Shown here: piece by piece, positions 44,127 through 51,991 of the stretch
Layout of the letters: each line of letters starts with the position of its first letter
Numbering within the stretch: position 1 is the first letter of the stretch
DNA from: Elusimicrobiota bacterium
GTDB lineage: Bacteria; Elusimicrobiota; Elusimicrobia; UBA1565
Direction of reading: 5' to 3'
Length of the DNA: 64,000 bases
Assembly (NCBI GenBank): GCA_041660925.1
Contig: JBAZVI010000005.1
Coordinates: forward strand, 1 to 64,000
The notes under the pieces: model-generated
The model's input: only the letters and a program-made list of their open reading frames with translations
Database searches by the model: none
Told to the model about the DNA's origin: nothing
Program-made: the position numbers and the translations under genes

Positions 44127-44735
44127 ATGAAGACACGCGCCTCCCTGCTCGCCTCTCTCGCCCTTCTCTCGTTCCTCGCCGCCGCTTCCGCCGAGGAGCC
44201 CCCGAAGTTCAACGAGCCCATCGTCGTCTCGGAGAAGCTCGGCCTCTCCATCGGGAACCTCGACGCGGGCTTCGACATGGGGACGAGCAACGCCGGCCGC
44301 TCGGAGTCCCGCTCCTACGCCCTCAACGGCTCGCTCAGCGGCACCTCGAAGATGATCTTCGCGATGCGCCTGCGCCCCGCGCTCACGGTCTCGTACGGCC
44401 ACGACAACCAGAGCATCAGCAGCCAGGAGCAGATCTCCGACCTCTTCACGCTCGGCGTCAAATCGGAGATCCTCCGCATATTCAACCACCCGCTGGACTG
44501 GTTCGGCGTCCCCTACGTCTCCTTCGGCTACCAGCACACCGGACGCTCCATCCGCGGCGACCGCCCCGGCAACCTCAACTTCGACTCCTTGACCTTCGGG
44601 GCGGGCATCACGGTCCCCATAAGCGAACGCGTCGGCTACACCCTCGGCTTCAGCACCAACCTCGAGGGCGGCGACCGCCGCACCTCCGCCCTGACCATCG
44701 GCCTCAAGTACAAGATCCGCCGCATAAAGGATTAG
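44127..44735 (+). CDS. Outer-membrane beta-barrel-like protein
   Basis: A 202-residue protein with a signal peptide (1-22) and alternating amphipathic strands with aromatic residues to the end (LTVSYGHDNQS, VPYVSFGYQHTG, SALTIGLKYKIRRIKD), consistent with a small outer-membrane barrel. The last residues do not end in the usual aromatic, so targeting is uncertain. Single gene. Confidence 0.68.
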   Translation: MKTRASLLASLALLSFLAAASAEEPPKFNEPIVVSEKLGLSIGNLDAGFDMGTSNAGRSESRSYALNGSLSGTSKMIFAMRLRPALTVSYGHDNQSISSQEQISDLFTLGVKSEILRIFNHPLDWFGVPYVSFGYQHTGRSIRGDRPGNLNFDSLTFGAGITVPISERVGYTLGFSTNLEGGDRRTSALTIGLKYKIRRIKD

Positions 44736-44754
44736 TCCAGCTACAGCTCCTGAA

Positions 44755-44810
44755 CTCCCCTTCCCGCGAGTTCGCACTATCAACTTCCTTATCGCGTGCG
44801 ATCGCGGCAC
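44755..44810 (+). repeat. Dispersed GCGAGTTCGCAC/GTGCGATCGC repeat, copy 2
   Basis: Matches 13614-13670 (reverse) and 51061-51116. The arms GCGAGTTCGCAC and GTGCGATCGC pair with a 2-nt bulge. Confidence 0.65.
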
Positions 44811-44816
44811 ACACTT

Positions 44817-44841
44817 CCCCTCTCCCGCTTGCGGGAGAGGG
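44817..44841. repeat. CCCTCTCCC/GGGAGAGGG palindrome, copy 4
   Basis: CCCCTCTCCCGC with GCGGGAGAGGG around TT; follows the previous repeat directly. Confidence 0.65.
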
Positions 44842-44892
44842 AGAGGGTGAGGGCGCCGGGGTGCCGCCGAAGGGGAAGGGTACTGCCGTACC

Positions 44893-44987
44893 GTAACCTG
44901 AGTAGCCTCCGGTCACCGCAACCGGTGGGCGGGTGGGTGGAGAAGCCACTTGGAGGTATGCGCCTCGCGTCGCGCATACCTCCAAGT
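44893..44987 (+). repeat. Modular hairpin element, copy C
   Basis: Lead GTAACCTGAGTAGCCTCCGG, a small CCGGT...ACCGG stem, core GGTGGGCGGGTGGGTGG and a perfect 16-bp stem ACTTGGAGGTATGCGC (44948-44963; 44972-44987). Its stem and loop are nearly identical to copy E. Confidence 0.78.
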
Positions 44988-45035
44988 TCCATACCTCACG
45001 CCGCAAGTCCGTTCCCCTCTTCTCGCAGCCAAAAG

Positions 45036-45065
45036 AAAAACCCCCGCCTTCCCGCAGGGGCCTCT
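45036..45065 (-). terminator. Terminator of the HEFLH metalloprotease gene
   Basis: On the minus strand, a CCCCTGC...GCGGGGG hairpin followed by TTTTT, 20 bp past the stop at 45086. Confidence 0.75.
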
Positions 45066-45085
45066 CCGCGACTCCGTCCCGCCGA

Positions 45086-47059
45086 TTAACTGTTCGGCGC
45101 CGCCGGCTCGGGCTGCCGTATGAAGAAGAACGCCGTCTGCAGGAAGGCCGCGCGGGCCGCGGCGCGGATCTCCTCAACGAGCCTGAGGCCGACGTGCTCC
45201 CGCGCGCGCGCCTGCAGCCCCTTGAGGCGGTCGATGGAGGGCTGGAGTCCGTCGGTCAGGTCCTGGAGCTGCGCCAGCCGCATGACCGCCTCGGGAGCGG
45301 CGGACCGTACCACGAGATCCTGGATCTTGGGGTCGTTCAAGTCCACCTTCAAGACCGCCTCCAGGGACAGCTCCACGCGGACCGTGTAGCCGTTGTGCGT
45401 GAAGAGCACCGGGAAGACCCTCGTGTTGTCGGGTTCGATCGTCCTGAGCTTCGCGACGGTCAGGAACCAGACGCTGAACGCGGATGTGCGGTCCTTGCGC
45501 TCGAACTCGTAGAAGCCGCGGTCGTTCTTCTCGTTCTCCTCCACCTCGCCGACGTAGGGGATGGAGTGGTTGGTGTTGCCGTAGCTCTTGGACATGGCCT
45601 TGCCCTGCAGGCCCAGCCAGGAGAACTCCATCACGCCGGGCAAAAGCCGGGTCGACATCTCGCGGACGGACTCCGACAGGAAGATCGGCGTGTCGAGGGT
45701 CTTGACCAGCGTCTGGACGTCCGCGGGCGCGTCCTCCAGGGAGGAGGCCTTCCACCCCTCCTTGCCGCCCGCATAGACCGCAAGGACCTTGCGGGCGCGG
45801 TCGAAGGAGGTTTGCAGGTTGGTCAGGATCTCGTCGGCCTGGAAGGGCGAGTGCAGGTAGCCCGCGTCGGGGCGGCCTTCGGACTTGGGGTACGCCTCGA
45901 AGCCGCTGCGGGAGAAGAAGGTCCTCAAGGGCGCGAACTTCGCCGCGTACTTCCCGCGCGCCACGTACGCGTGCAGGAACTCATGGAAGAGCGGCGTGCT
46001 CGTGTTGCGCATGAGCGGCCCGAGCTCGTCGCCCATGATCCAACCCTTGTCCGAGTACAGCGCACCGTAGCCCTCGTAGTGGTTGTGGAGCGGGCTCCAG
46101 TAGAGGCGCAGGCCCATCTTCCGGAGCACGGCGGCCCAGCGGTTGAGCCGATGGAGACCCTTGGGCGAGACCTCGACCGGCTCGGGATGCTCCATGAGCT
46201 CGAGCCCCTCGGCGGCCGCGACCTCGCGCTGGACCCGCTCGAGCTCCGCGTTCTCGAAGGGCGGCTTGCCCCAGGCCTTATGCATCTGCGCGAGCAGCTC
46301 GAGGTAGCGCGCGAGGGCGGGGTGGTCCCGGTCGATCGCGAGATTCTTCTCGACGCTGAGGGGCATGATCGGGACGGCCGCGGCCGCGGCCGGCGCCGGC
46401 TGAAGCCCCCAGGTCGAAGGCCGCTCGGCCCGCGCGCCGCCGGCCGGGACCGCGACGGCCTCCTCTGCGGAGACGGCGACGCCCGCGTCGACGGCCTGCT
46501 TCCAGCTCTCGCCGAGCGAGCGAAGCTTGGCCTCGAGCCGCGCGCGCTTGCGCTCCGAAAGGCCGCGATACGCCGCGTCGACGCCCGAGCGCTGCTCACC
46601 CGTGAGCTGAGCCCGGATGAGCGGGTGGCTGAGCGCCGCCAGCCGCCGCTCCGCCGCGGAGGACGCCGCCTTGGCGCCCACGGCCGGGGCCGCAACCGGC
46701 GCGGCCGCCTGCTGAAGATAGACCTGCGCCGCGGCGCGCAGTTGCCGGGCCACCGGCTCGACGCGCGCCTGTACGCCCGGCGCGCCCGGTTGGAGCGTGC
46801 CCAGATAGGAGAGGACCGGCTTGAGCGCCGCAAGATCGGGTGCCTGGGAACTGAAGAAGCCCGCGACGACCCCGGCCGCCGCCGCCGGGCTCATGGCCGC
46901 GCCGACGCTCACCCCGATGCTCGTTCCGGCGCTGACCCCGACGCTGACACCGGCGCTGACCCCCGCGCCGACCGGCACCGCGACCGTCTGCGCGCGCAGA
47001 CTCGCCCCCGCGCCCAGACAGGCAAGGACCAGTCCCAGCACAAGCCGGTTCAGCTTCAT
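45086..47059 (-). CDS. Exported metalloprotease-like protein with HEFLH motif
   Basis: A 657-residue protein with a signal peptide (1-22) and a Gly/Val/Ser repeat stretch (GVSAGVSVGVSAG, about 30-50), then Ala-rich and charged helices to about 230. The C-terminal domain contains LFHEFLHAYVARG near 369, an HExxH zinc motif, with downstream His/Glu residues (YLHSPFQADEIL near 410) that could complete the site. ATG 47059 is used: the extension to 47233 would translate hairpin element D. Likely a secreted peptidase with an unknown target. Confidence 0.7.
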   Translation of the reverse strand: MKLNRLVLGLVLACLGAGASLRAQTVAVPVGAGVSAGVSVGVSAGTSIGVSVGAAMSPAAAAGVVAGFFSSQAPDLAALKPVLSYLGTLQPGAPGVQARVEPVARQLRAAAQVYLQQAAAPVAAPAVGAKAASSAAERRLAALSHPLIRAQLTGEQRSGVDAAYRGLSERKRARLEAKLRSLGESWKQAVDAGVAVSAEEAVAVPAGGARAERPSTWGLQPAPAAAAAVPIMPLSVEKNLAIDRDHPALARYLELLAQMHKAWGKPPFENAELERVQREVAAAEGLELMEHPEPVEVSPKGLHRLNRWAAVLRKMGLRLYWSPLHNHYEGYGALYSDKGWIMGDELGPLMRNTSTPLFHEFLHAYVARGKYAAKFAPLRTFFSRSGFEAYPKSEGRPDAGYLHSPFQADEILTNLQTSFDRARKVLAVYAGGKEGWKASSLEDAPADVQTLVKTLDTPIFLSESVREMSTRLLPGVMEFSWLGLQGKAMSKSYGNTNHSIPYVGEVEENEKNDRGFYEFERKDRTSAFSVWFLTVAKLRTIEPDNTRVFPVLFTHNGYTVRVELSLEAVLKVDLNDPKIQDLVVRSAAPEAVMRLAQLQDLTDGLQPSIDRLKGLQARAREHVGLRLVEEIRAAARAAFLQTAFFFIRQPEPAAPNS

Positions 47060-47163
47060 CTCTATGAGGTTAATTGAAATATCGCGCCCGCGAAGGTGCC
47101 TTTCGACCCAACCCGAGTGCCCGAAGGACTCCGGGAGACTAGGACTTTCGCTGGCAATGCGCT

Positions 47164-47242
47164 CCCGCCGGTCACCGCAACCGGCGGGTGGGAGGGGTGG
47201 CAACCCCGCGACAGGTGTGCAGCCGCATCGCACACCTGTCGC
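47164..47242 (+). repeat. Modular hairpin element, copy D
   Basis: A CCCGCCGGT/ACCGGCGGG stem (47164-47172; 47180-47188), core GGGTGGGAGGGGTGG and a 13-bp stem GCGACAGGTGTGC (47208-47220; 47230-47242). Its long stem differs from all other copies. Confidence 0.7.
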
Positions 47243-47340
47243 TATAAGAGAACTCGACTGACCTCAGGCACCGTAAGGCGATTTTCCCCTTGCGCGCGTA
47301 GAGTTCCGGGCCTATCCTCAATGAGCACCGGAGGATGATC

Positions 47341-49476
47341 ATGAATCACCCCTCGAACGACATCCTGAAGCGTTCCCTCTCGATCCTCACTTCCCTCTCC
47401 CTCGTCCTGGCTCTCCCCGGCCCCGGCTTCTGCCAGGCCGCCGCTGAGAGCGCGGCCGCAGCCGCCGGCGCGAGCGCGGTCGTCGGAGTCTCGGGCCAGG
47501 CCGGCGCGGCGGCGACCGTCCCCACGAACCTCAACCTCAACGGACCGACGGCCATGCCGCTCGCTCCGCTCCCGAACCTGACGACCCCCGTCTCGCCCGC
47601 CCTGCTCAAGACCGCCGTCCCGACTCCCGTCGCCGCCCCGGCGAAAGCCGCCGCCCAGCCCAAGGGCCGCGGTCTGCGTAAGGCCGCCGGCCTCAAACCC
47701 CTCCCGGCAGCCGAGGTCTCGCCCGCGCCGACGGCCGCTTCGAAGGCTGCAGCTCAAGAATCGCTGCGGAAGCTCGGCGCATCCCTCGAAGAGGGGAAGG
47801 GCTCGCGCAAAAGCGCCGCCCAAACCTCCGCCGAGCTCGGCACGACCTACGACAACGCCAAGACCCGCCCCGACTCCGACCTCGTCGTGCAGGCCGAGTC
47901 CGCGGGGTCGGCCGCGCCCAAGAGCTCGCGCCTGGCCAAGAGCAAGCAGCGCAAGGCGCGCGCGGCGGACGCGGAGGAGCCGCCGGCCCCCGACGCTGAG
48001 CCTAAGACCAAGTCCGGCGTCTCCCCCTGGCTCAAGATCGCCGCCATCGGCACCGTCACCCTCGCGGCGGCCGCCGCCGCGTTCTTCTTCATCCCCGAAC
48101 CGGTCACGGCCCAGTACGTCGCCGGCGGCATCCTGGCCGCCGGCTTCACCGCCCTGGGCGCGATCTACTACCGCTCCGTCCGCCTCAACCGCGAGTGGAC
48201 CAAGTCCAAAAGCGCGAAGGACATCGCGCGCCTCGACTCCGCCCGCCGTTCGAGCGACGCGGCCATGCTGCGCCTCATCGCCGACGGCGCCTCCGCCCGC
48301 CGCGGCCGCATGGAGGAGCGCATCCGCAAAGCCAAGACCGCCCGCTCCGACACGGTCGAGTCCGTGACGAAGGACTCGGTCAAGAAGGCCGAGCGCCTCG
48401 TCGCCTACGACGGGCTCATCGTCGCCCGCGGCCGGCTCGGCGAGAACATGGTCTCCAAGGACCCCTACGAGCGCATCGGCGGCGAGCTCCCCGGCACATG
48501 GAAAGAGCGGCTCGCCGCCGAGGAAGGCCCGGCCGTCGAGACCGGCTTCGAAGGGAAGCTCGCGCTCCAGCTCAAGGCCATGAGCGCCGAGTCGGTGAAG
48601 ACCCAGCGCGCCGTCGAGCATGTCCGAGCGGACATCGACGCCTTTGAAAAAGTCGTCCCCTCTCTCTTCGGCGGGGAGCTCGAGAAGAACCTGCTCAAGG
48701 CACGCCGGGACCTCGCCTCCGTCCAGAAGACCGAGCTCGACGCCGAGAAGGGCCTGTTCACGCGGACCAACGAGGACATGCGCGGGCGGGTCAGCGACCG
48801 CCTCTACTCCGAGCGCGCCGACTTCAAGAGCCATCGCGACCGCTACGACCGCCTGCACGCGCTCCATGAACAAAAGGTCGCGCCGGTCGTCGGCATCGCC
48901 GAGGGCATCCGCCGCTCCCTCGACGACGCCCTCTCGAACCTGCACAGCGAGCAGATGAACCTCGCCCTCGCCGCGGCGAACACCCATGTCGCCGTGACCA
49001 AGTACCGCACCGTGAGCGACGGCAAAGGCGGCAGCCGGTCCGAGAGCTACATCGAGTACGAGGACCACAGCTTCATGTACCGCGCCCTCGCCGCCTCCGC
49101 CGCCTCATCCGCCTCCTCGAACATCTCGGAGGCCAACTCCGCGCTCAAGCGCCTGCCCGACCTCGTCTCGGCGCTGGCCGCCGACGAGACCATGAAGTCC
49201 GAAGGCCTGGTCCCCTCGCTCCCCTCCAAGGACCGGGATTCCGTCAGCGGGAACATGGGCGGCGCGCTCGACTTCTTCCTCCCCCCGCTCTTCGGGCTCT
49301 TCTCCAGTCTGAGCTCGGAGTCTTCCGTCTCCTCCGCCCTGAACGCCTTCCACCCCGTCCTCTCAAAACTCACCGCCCTGCAGGAGACCGTCGGCAAGCG
49401 CACCGACGACGAGTCCGGCTGGGTCAACGAACAGATCTCCAAGGACCTCGAAGAGCAGATGAGCCGGGTGAAGTAG
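47341..49476 (+). CDS. Large exported coiled-coil protein with internal membrane segments
   Basis: A 711-residue protein with a signal peptide (about 1-32), an Ala/Pro-rich region to about 225, two hydrophobic helices (about 230-275) and a long charged helical region from about 280 to 600. It may sit in a membrane with both parts exposed. No family recognised. GGAGG (47330-47334) is 6 bp before ATG 47341, which is better placed than ATG 47335. Confidence 0.75.
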   Translation: MNHPSNDILKRSLSILTSLSLVLALPGPGFCQAAAESAAAAAGASAVVGVSGQAGAAATVPTNLNLNGPTAMPLAPLPNLTTPVSPALLKTAVPTPVAAPAKAAAQPKGRGLRKAAGLKPLPAAEVSPAPTAASKAAAQESLRKLGASLEEGKGSRKSAAQTSAELGTTYDNAKTRPDSDLVVQAESAGSAAPKSSRLAKSKQRKARAADAEEPPAPDAEPKTKSGVSPWLKIAAIGTVTLAAAAAAFFFIPEPVTAQYVAGGILAAGFTALGAIYYRSVRLNREWTKSKSAKDIARLDSARRSSDAAMLRLIADGASARRGRMEERIRKAKTARSDTVESVTKDSVKKAERLVAYDGLIVARGRLGENMVSKDPYERIGGELPGTWKERLAAEEGPAVETGFEGKLALQLKAMSAESVKTQRAVEHVRADIDAFEKVVPSLFGGELEKNLLKARRDLASVQKTELDAEKGLFTRTNEDMRGRVSDRLYSERADFKSHRDRYDRLHALHEQKVAPVVGIAEGIRRSLDDALSNLHSEQMNLALAAANTHVAVTKYRTVSDGKGGSRSESYIEYEDHSFMYRALAASAASSASSNISEANSALKRLPDLVSALAADETMKSEGLVPSLPSKDRDSVSGNMGGALDFFLPPLFGLFSSLSSESSVSSALNAFHPVLSKLTALQETVGKRTDDESGWVNEQISKDLEEQMSRVK

Positions 49477-49496
49477 TCGCCGTTCCGAAAGACGTT

Positions 49497-49582
49497 ACAG
49501 CTACCGGGACGCGCACCCGGCGGGCGGGTGGGTTGAGTTGCCACTTGGAGGTATGCGCCTCGCGTCGCGCATACCTCCAAGT
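49497..49582 (+). repeat. Modular hairpin element, copy E
   Basis: Core GGCGGGCGGGTGGG and a perfect 16-bp stem ACTTGGAGGTATGCGC (49543-49558; 49567-49582) with the same 8-nt loop as copy C. Confidence 0.78.
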
Positions 49583-49670
49583 TCCAGACCCCACGCAATC
49601 GAGGATCACTCTCGCTACAGTTCCTTATCTCCCCTTCCTGCGGGAAGGGGCAGGGGAAGGGGGCATAGAA

Positions 49671-49698
49671 AAGCCCCCGCCGTATGTGGCGAGGGCTT
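49671..49698 (+). terminator. Terminator preceding direct repeat R1
   Basis: AAGCCCCCGCC and GGCGAGGGCTT form an 11-bp stem (one mismatch) with loop GTATGT. Confidence 0.7.
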
Positions 49699-49700
49699 CA

Positions 49701-49739
49701 GCGTCGAGTTAGTTCAATTAGTTAAGTGCCAGGCACCGT
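49701..49739 (+). repeat. 39-bp direct repeat R1 (GTTAAGTGCCAGGCACCGT type)
   Basis: Identical over 39 bp to 51395-51433 and over 33 bp to 54114-54146; a partial copy (CAGGCACCGTAAGGC) is at 47264-47279. It contains the small palindrome GTGCCAGGCAC. In all three complete copies a terminator hairpin precedes it directly. Confidence 0.85.
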
Positions 49740-49784
49740 TAGGCGAGTGGCAGAAGGAGCAGGAGAATCAATAGGATATCGCCC

Positions 49785-50453
49785 ATGCCGGACCCGATCG
49801 ACAGCCCCCGACCGTCCTGGCGCGAGTTCCTTCGATTCGCCGTCATCGCCGTCGGCATCACGCTGATTCCGCATTACGCGCTGCTCCTCGAGCAGGTACG
49901 GCGGCTCAAGGGTTTCGGCAACGTCGTTCTGCTGGGCGGCGCGGCGGCATCCTATGTTCTTTGGTGCGCCGCCATCATCGCCCTCGGCTTCTGGGCGAAG
50001 AAGCTGCAGGGATCCTGGAAAGCGCTGGGGGTCGCGCTCCCCACGAGTTGGCGAGAAGTCCTTGGGATCGGCGGAGGCTGTGGTGTCTTCTCGTTCGGGA
50101 TTTCCCATCTCTTCGTCCTCGCCATGCATGGGGGCGTCGCCCTGGCGCGGCTTTCCATCGTCCCGTCGGTCCTTGGCCGCGGGGTCATCTCCACGGTCCT
50201 GCTGGCGTTCTGGGAAGAGTTCCTCTACCGCGGGGTGCTCTACGGCCTCGCTCAGCGCTTCAGCAGTCGAAGGACCGCCGCCATCCTCAGTTCCCTCATA
50301 TTCGCTCTGACGCATCCACCGTCCGTGTGGCCCGTCGTCTTCATCAGCAGCCTCATCTACTGCCACGTGTACGATCACACGAAGTCGATCTGCGGGCCGG
50401 GCCTTTCCCACTCGATCCACAACATCCTCATCGATCTCATAAAGTCGGCGTGA
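49785..50453 (+). CDS. CPBP-family intramembrane metalloprotease
   Basis: A 222-residue membrane protein with about six to seven helices. The Abi/CPBP signatures are present: FWEEFLYRGVLY near 145 (EExxxR), FALTHPP near 174 and HSIHN near 211. Such proteases process peptides or confer bacteriocin self-immunity. It lies between R1 and R2 direct repeats, which may make it cassette cargo, although its GC content is host-like. Confidence 0.88.
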   Translation: MPDPIDSPRPSWREFLRFAVIAVGITLIPHYALLLEQVRRLKGFGNVVLLGGAAASYVLWCAAIIALGFWAKKLQGSWKALGVALPTSWREVLGIGGGCGVFSFGISHLFVLAMHGGVALARLSIVPSVLGRGVISTVLLAFWEEFLYRGVLYGLAQRFSSRRTAAILSSLIFALTHPPSVWPVVFISSLIYCHVYDHTKSICGPGLSHSIHNILIDLIKSA

Positions 50454-50477
50454 AAGCCGCGCCCCCCACAAACACAA

Positions 50478-50500
50478 GAGGCCCCCGCAAGGGGGCCTTT
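50478..50500. terminator. Rho-independent terminator
   Basis: GGCCCCC/GGGGGCC with GCAA loop and TTT; nearly the same as that at 42189. Confidence 0.82.
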
Positions 50501-50520
50501 CGTTTCCCCACCCCGACGCC

Positions 50521-50993
50521 CTAATTAACGACGTACTCCGTCAGCTTCGGCTGCGGATGCCGCTCGATCTCCCAATAGTGCCAGTAGGAGCAGCCGTATT
50601 GGATCACGTCCTTCGTGTAGCCGAGCAGGATCGGCGTCGAGGGACAGGAGAGATGCGTGCAGCGCCTCATCACCGGGCCGCAGGTGAAGAGGTCCGTGAA
50701 CTCGGCCAGCGCATCGTTCGCCACCGCCTCGGGCCCCTGGATGAGGAGCTTGATCCTCGCCCCACGGCCGTGTGGGTGAAGATGTCGTGGCGGGTCAGGA
50801 AGTCCTCCCCCACCGCCATGAGCGTGATGAGGTGGAGCTGCATCACGTCGCGCGCGTTCGCCTTGAACTCGCCGCAGGCGTACTCGATGTGCGCCGGAAA
50901 GCGCCGCGCCGTCCCCGCGATGAGCCCCGCCGTCCGTATCCCCACGCGCCACTTAAGCACGAATTCCCGCTCCAGCGTCAGATACCGCACCAT
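50521..50993 (-). pseudogene. Frameshifted HPr-like protein
   Basis: Two overlapping minus-strand frames together give one HPr-like protein: the first from ATG 50993 (MVRYLTLEREFVLKWRVGIRTAG through DIFTHTA), the second from about 50770 (RGARIKLLIQGPEAVANDALAEFTDLF) to the stop at 50521. The joining point is about 50763-50775. The phosphorylatable His of true HPr (GLHARPA) is replaced by GIRTAG. A C-terminal extension carries four cysteines. It is either a real pseudogene or a one-base sequence error. Confidence 0.6.
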
Positions 50994-51060
50994 GGCAGAT
51001 AGTATTGGTCCGGAAGCGCCGGGATTCAATAGAAGGATCACGCCAATTTCAGTCCCTTAT

Positions 51061-51116
51061 CTCCCCTTCCTGCGAGTTCGCACTATTAGTTTCCTTACCG
51101 AGTGCGATCGCGGCAC
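51061..51116 (+). repeat. Dispersed GCGAGTTCGCAC/GTGCGATCGC repeat, copy 3
   Basis: Third copy of the family at 13614 and 44755. Confidence 0.65.
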
Positions 51117-51177
51117 TATCAGGGCTGGGGTGCCGCCGAAGGGGCAGGGGTAGGGGGCACCATCACAGGCACCATAA

Positions 51178-51219
51178 GCCGTATAGGACTCGAACCTACA
51201 ACCCTCCCGTTACCAGCGC
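51178..51219 (-). tRNA. 3' fragment of a tRNA-Thr(GGT) gene
   Basis: Read on the minus strand this gives an anticodon loop CTGGTAA, the 3' anticodon stem, a T-arm GTAGG-TTCGAGT-CCTAT and part of the acceptor (ACGGC). The 5' half (D-arm, 5' acceptor) is absent: the sequence before the loop does not pair. It is a remnant, not a working tRNA. Such 3' tRNA fragments mark the attachment sites of integrative elements; this one lies about 200 bp left of the low-GC genes. Confidence 0.65.
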
Positions 51220-51239
51220 GATCAAGTGTTGTGCCCTGA

Positions 51240-51335
51240 GCAGCCGCGGCGCCCCGTTGCGGCGGGCGGGTGGGCGGTGGCGCCTGGCAGTAGGTTCGGC
51301 ACTATCAGCCTTCCCCCAGTGCCGAACCTACTGCC
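51240..51335 (+). repeat. Modular hairpin element, copy F
   Basis: Core GGCGGGCGGGTGGGCGG (51261-51277) and a perfect 17-bp stem GGCAGTAGGTTCGGCAC (51286-51302; 51319-51335). The stem resembles copy A with a compensated change (GG in A to GT here, matched on the other arm). Confidence 0.75.
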
Positions 51336-51365
51336 GCCAAACCCGGCGCCTTCATCCAAAACAAA

Positions 51366-51391
51366 AGCCCCCGCCTTCCTCGGCAGGGGCT
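51366..51391 (+). terminator. Terminator preceding direct repeat R2
   Basis: AGCCCCCGCC pairs with CGGCAGGGGCT apart from one bulge; loop TTCCT. Confidence 0.7.
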
Positions 51392-51394
51392 CTC

Positions 51395-51433
51395 GCGTCG
51401 AGTTAGTTCAATTAGTTAAGTGCCAGGCACCGT
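51395..51433 (+). repeat. 39-bp direct repeat R2
   Basis: Identical to R1 (49701-49739). It begins the low-GC cargo segment that ends at R3. Confidence 0.85.
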
Positions 51434-51457
51434 AAGGCAGACACCGTCAGGCCATCG

Positions 51458-51991
51458 TCAGGATGTTTCATTATCACGAATATCTTGAATATATGCACTG
51501 CCGAACTGCGTGATTGCGAGGAGCATTATGAGGAACAAGCAGAGCGCATATATAGTTATGAAGCCTAGGACGAGAAAGTGCCAACCTTTCCAGGCAGCTG
51601 GTTTCCATAGCTGCACAATCAACACAAGGACGATCAACAACCAATGCCACATGGCTGTCCAACTAAAGATGAAAAGCAAATCACTATAAGCATTGAGATC
51701 GGCTTTCTTTGCTTTCAGTTTCGAATTGGCCAACTTCCGTGCGAATCTTGGATTGGGGATGTTAATAACTATCGATATGGCCGCAACGCAAAATCCAAAT
51801 GAAATTGTGGCATAGGTGAGTAGAGCCGAAATCATTGCATCGAGCTTTGCCAAATCCAATAGCCCGAGATGAGACGCACAACGAACCCCAATGCCACCTA
51901 ATATGCTCACAAGAATCTCGACAGAGAAAATTATCGATCGAATATGCCGCCAGACATCAATTTTAAAGTACTGCCAGAGACTCTTAAGCAT
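51458..51991 (-). CDS. Four-helix membrane protein, candidate defence effector
   Basis: A 177-residue protein with four predicted transmembrane helices (about 20-38, 53-75, 107-127, 137-162) and a basic loop (ARKLANSKLKAKKADL) after the second. No family recognised. Its ATG at 51991 lies within the 3' end of the DUF4747-like gene (8-bp overlap), with GAGGGAG upstream, so the two are one operon. Base composition is clearly less GC-rich than host genes. In paired defence systems a small membrane protein is often the membrane-disrupting effector; I infer that here. Confidence 0.7.
   Translation of the reverse strand: MLKSLWQYFKIDVWRHIRSIIFSVEILVSILGGIGVRCASHLGLLDLAKLDAMISALLTYATISFGFCVAAISIVINIPNPRFARKLANSKLKAKKADLNAYSDLLFIFSWTAMWHWLLIVLVLIVQLWKPAAWKGWHFLVLGFITIYALCLFLIMLLAITQFGSAYIQDIRDNETS

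Noticed and set aside
43908..44810. Long minus-strand open frame over the outer-membrane-like gene
   Set aside because: It is antisense to a gene with a signal peptide and strand pattern; its composition is typical of GC-rich shadow frames.
45086..47233. Longer start for the HEFLH protein
   Set aside because: The extension translates hairpin element D and would bury the signal peptide.
51178..51219. Intact tRNA gene
   Set aside because: No D-arm or 5' acceptor strand pairs with the clear 3' half.
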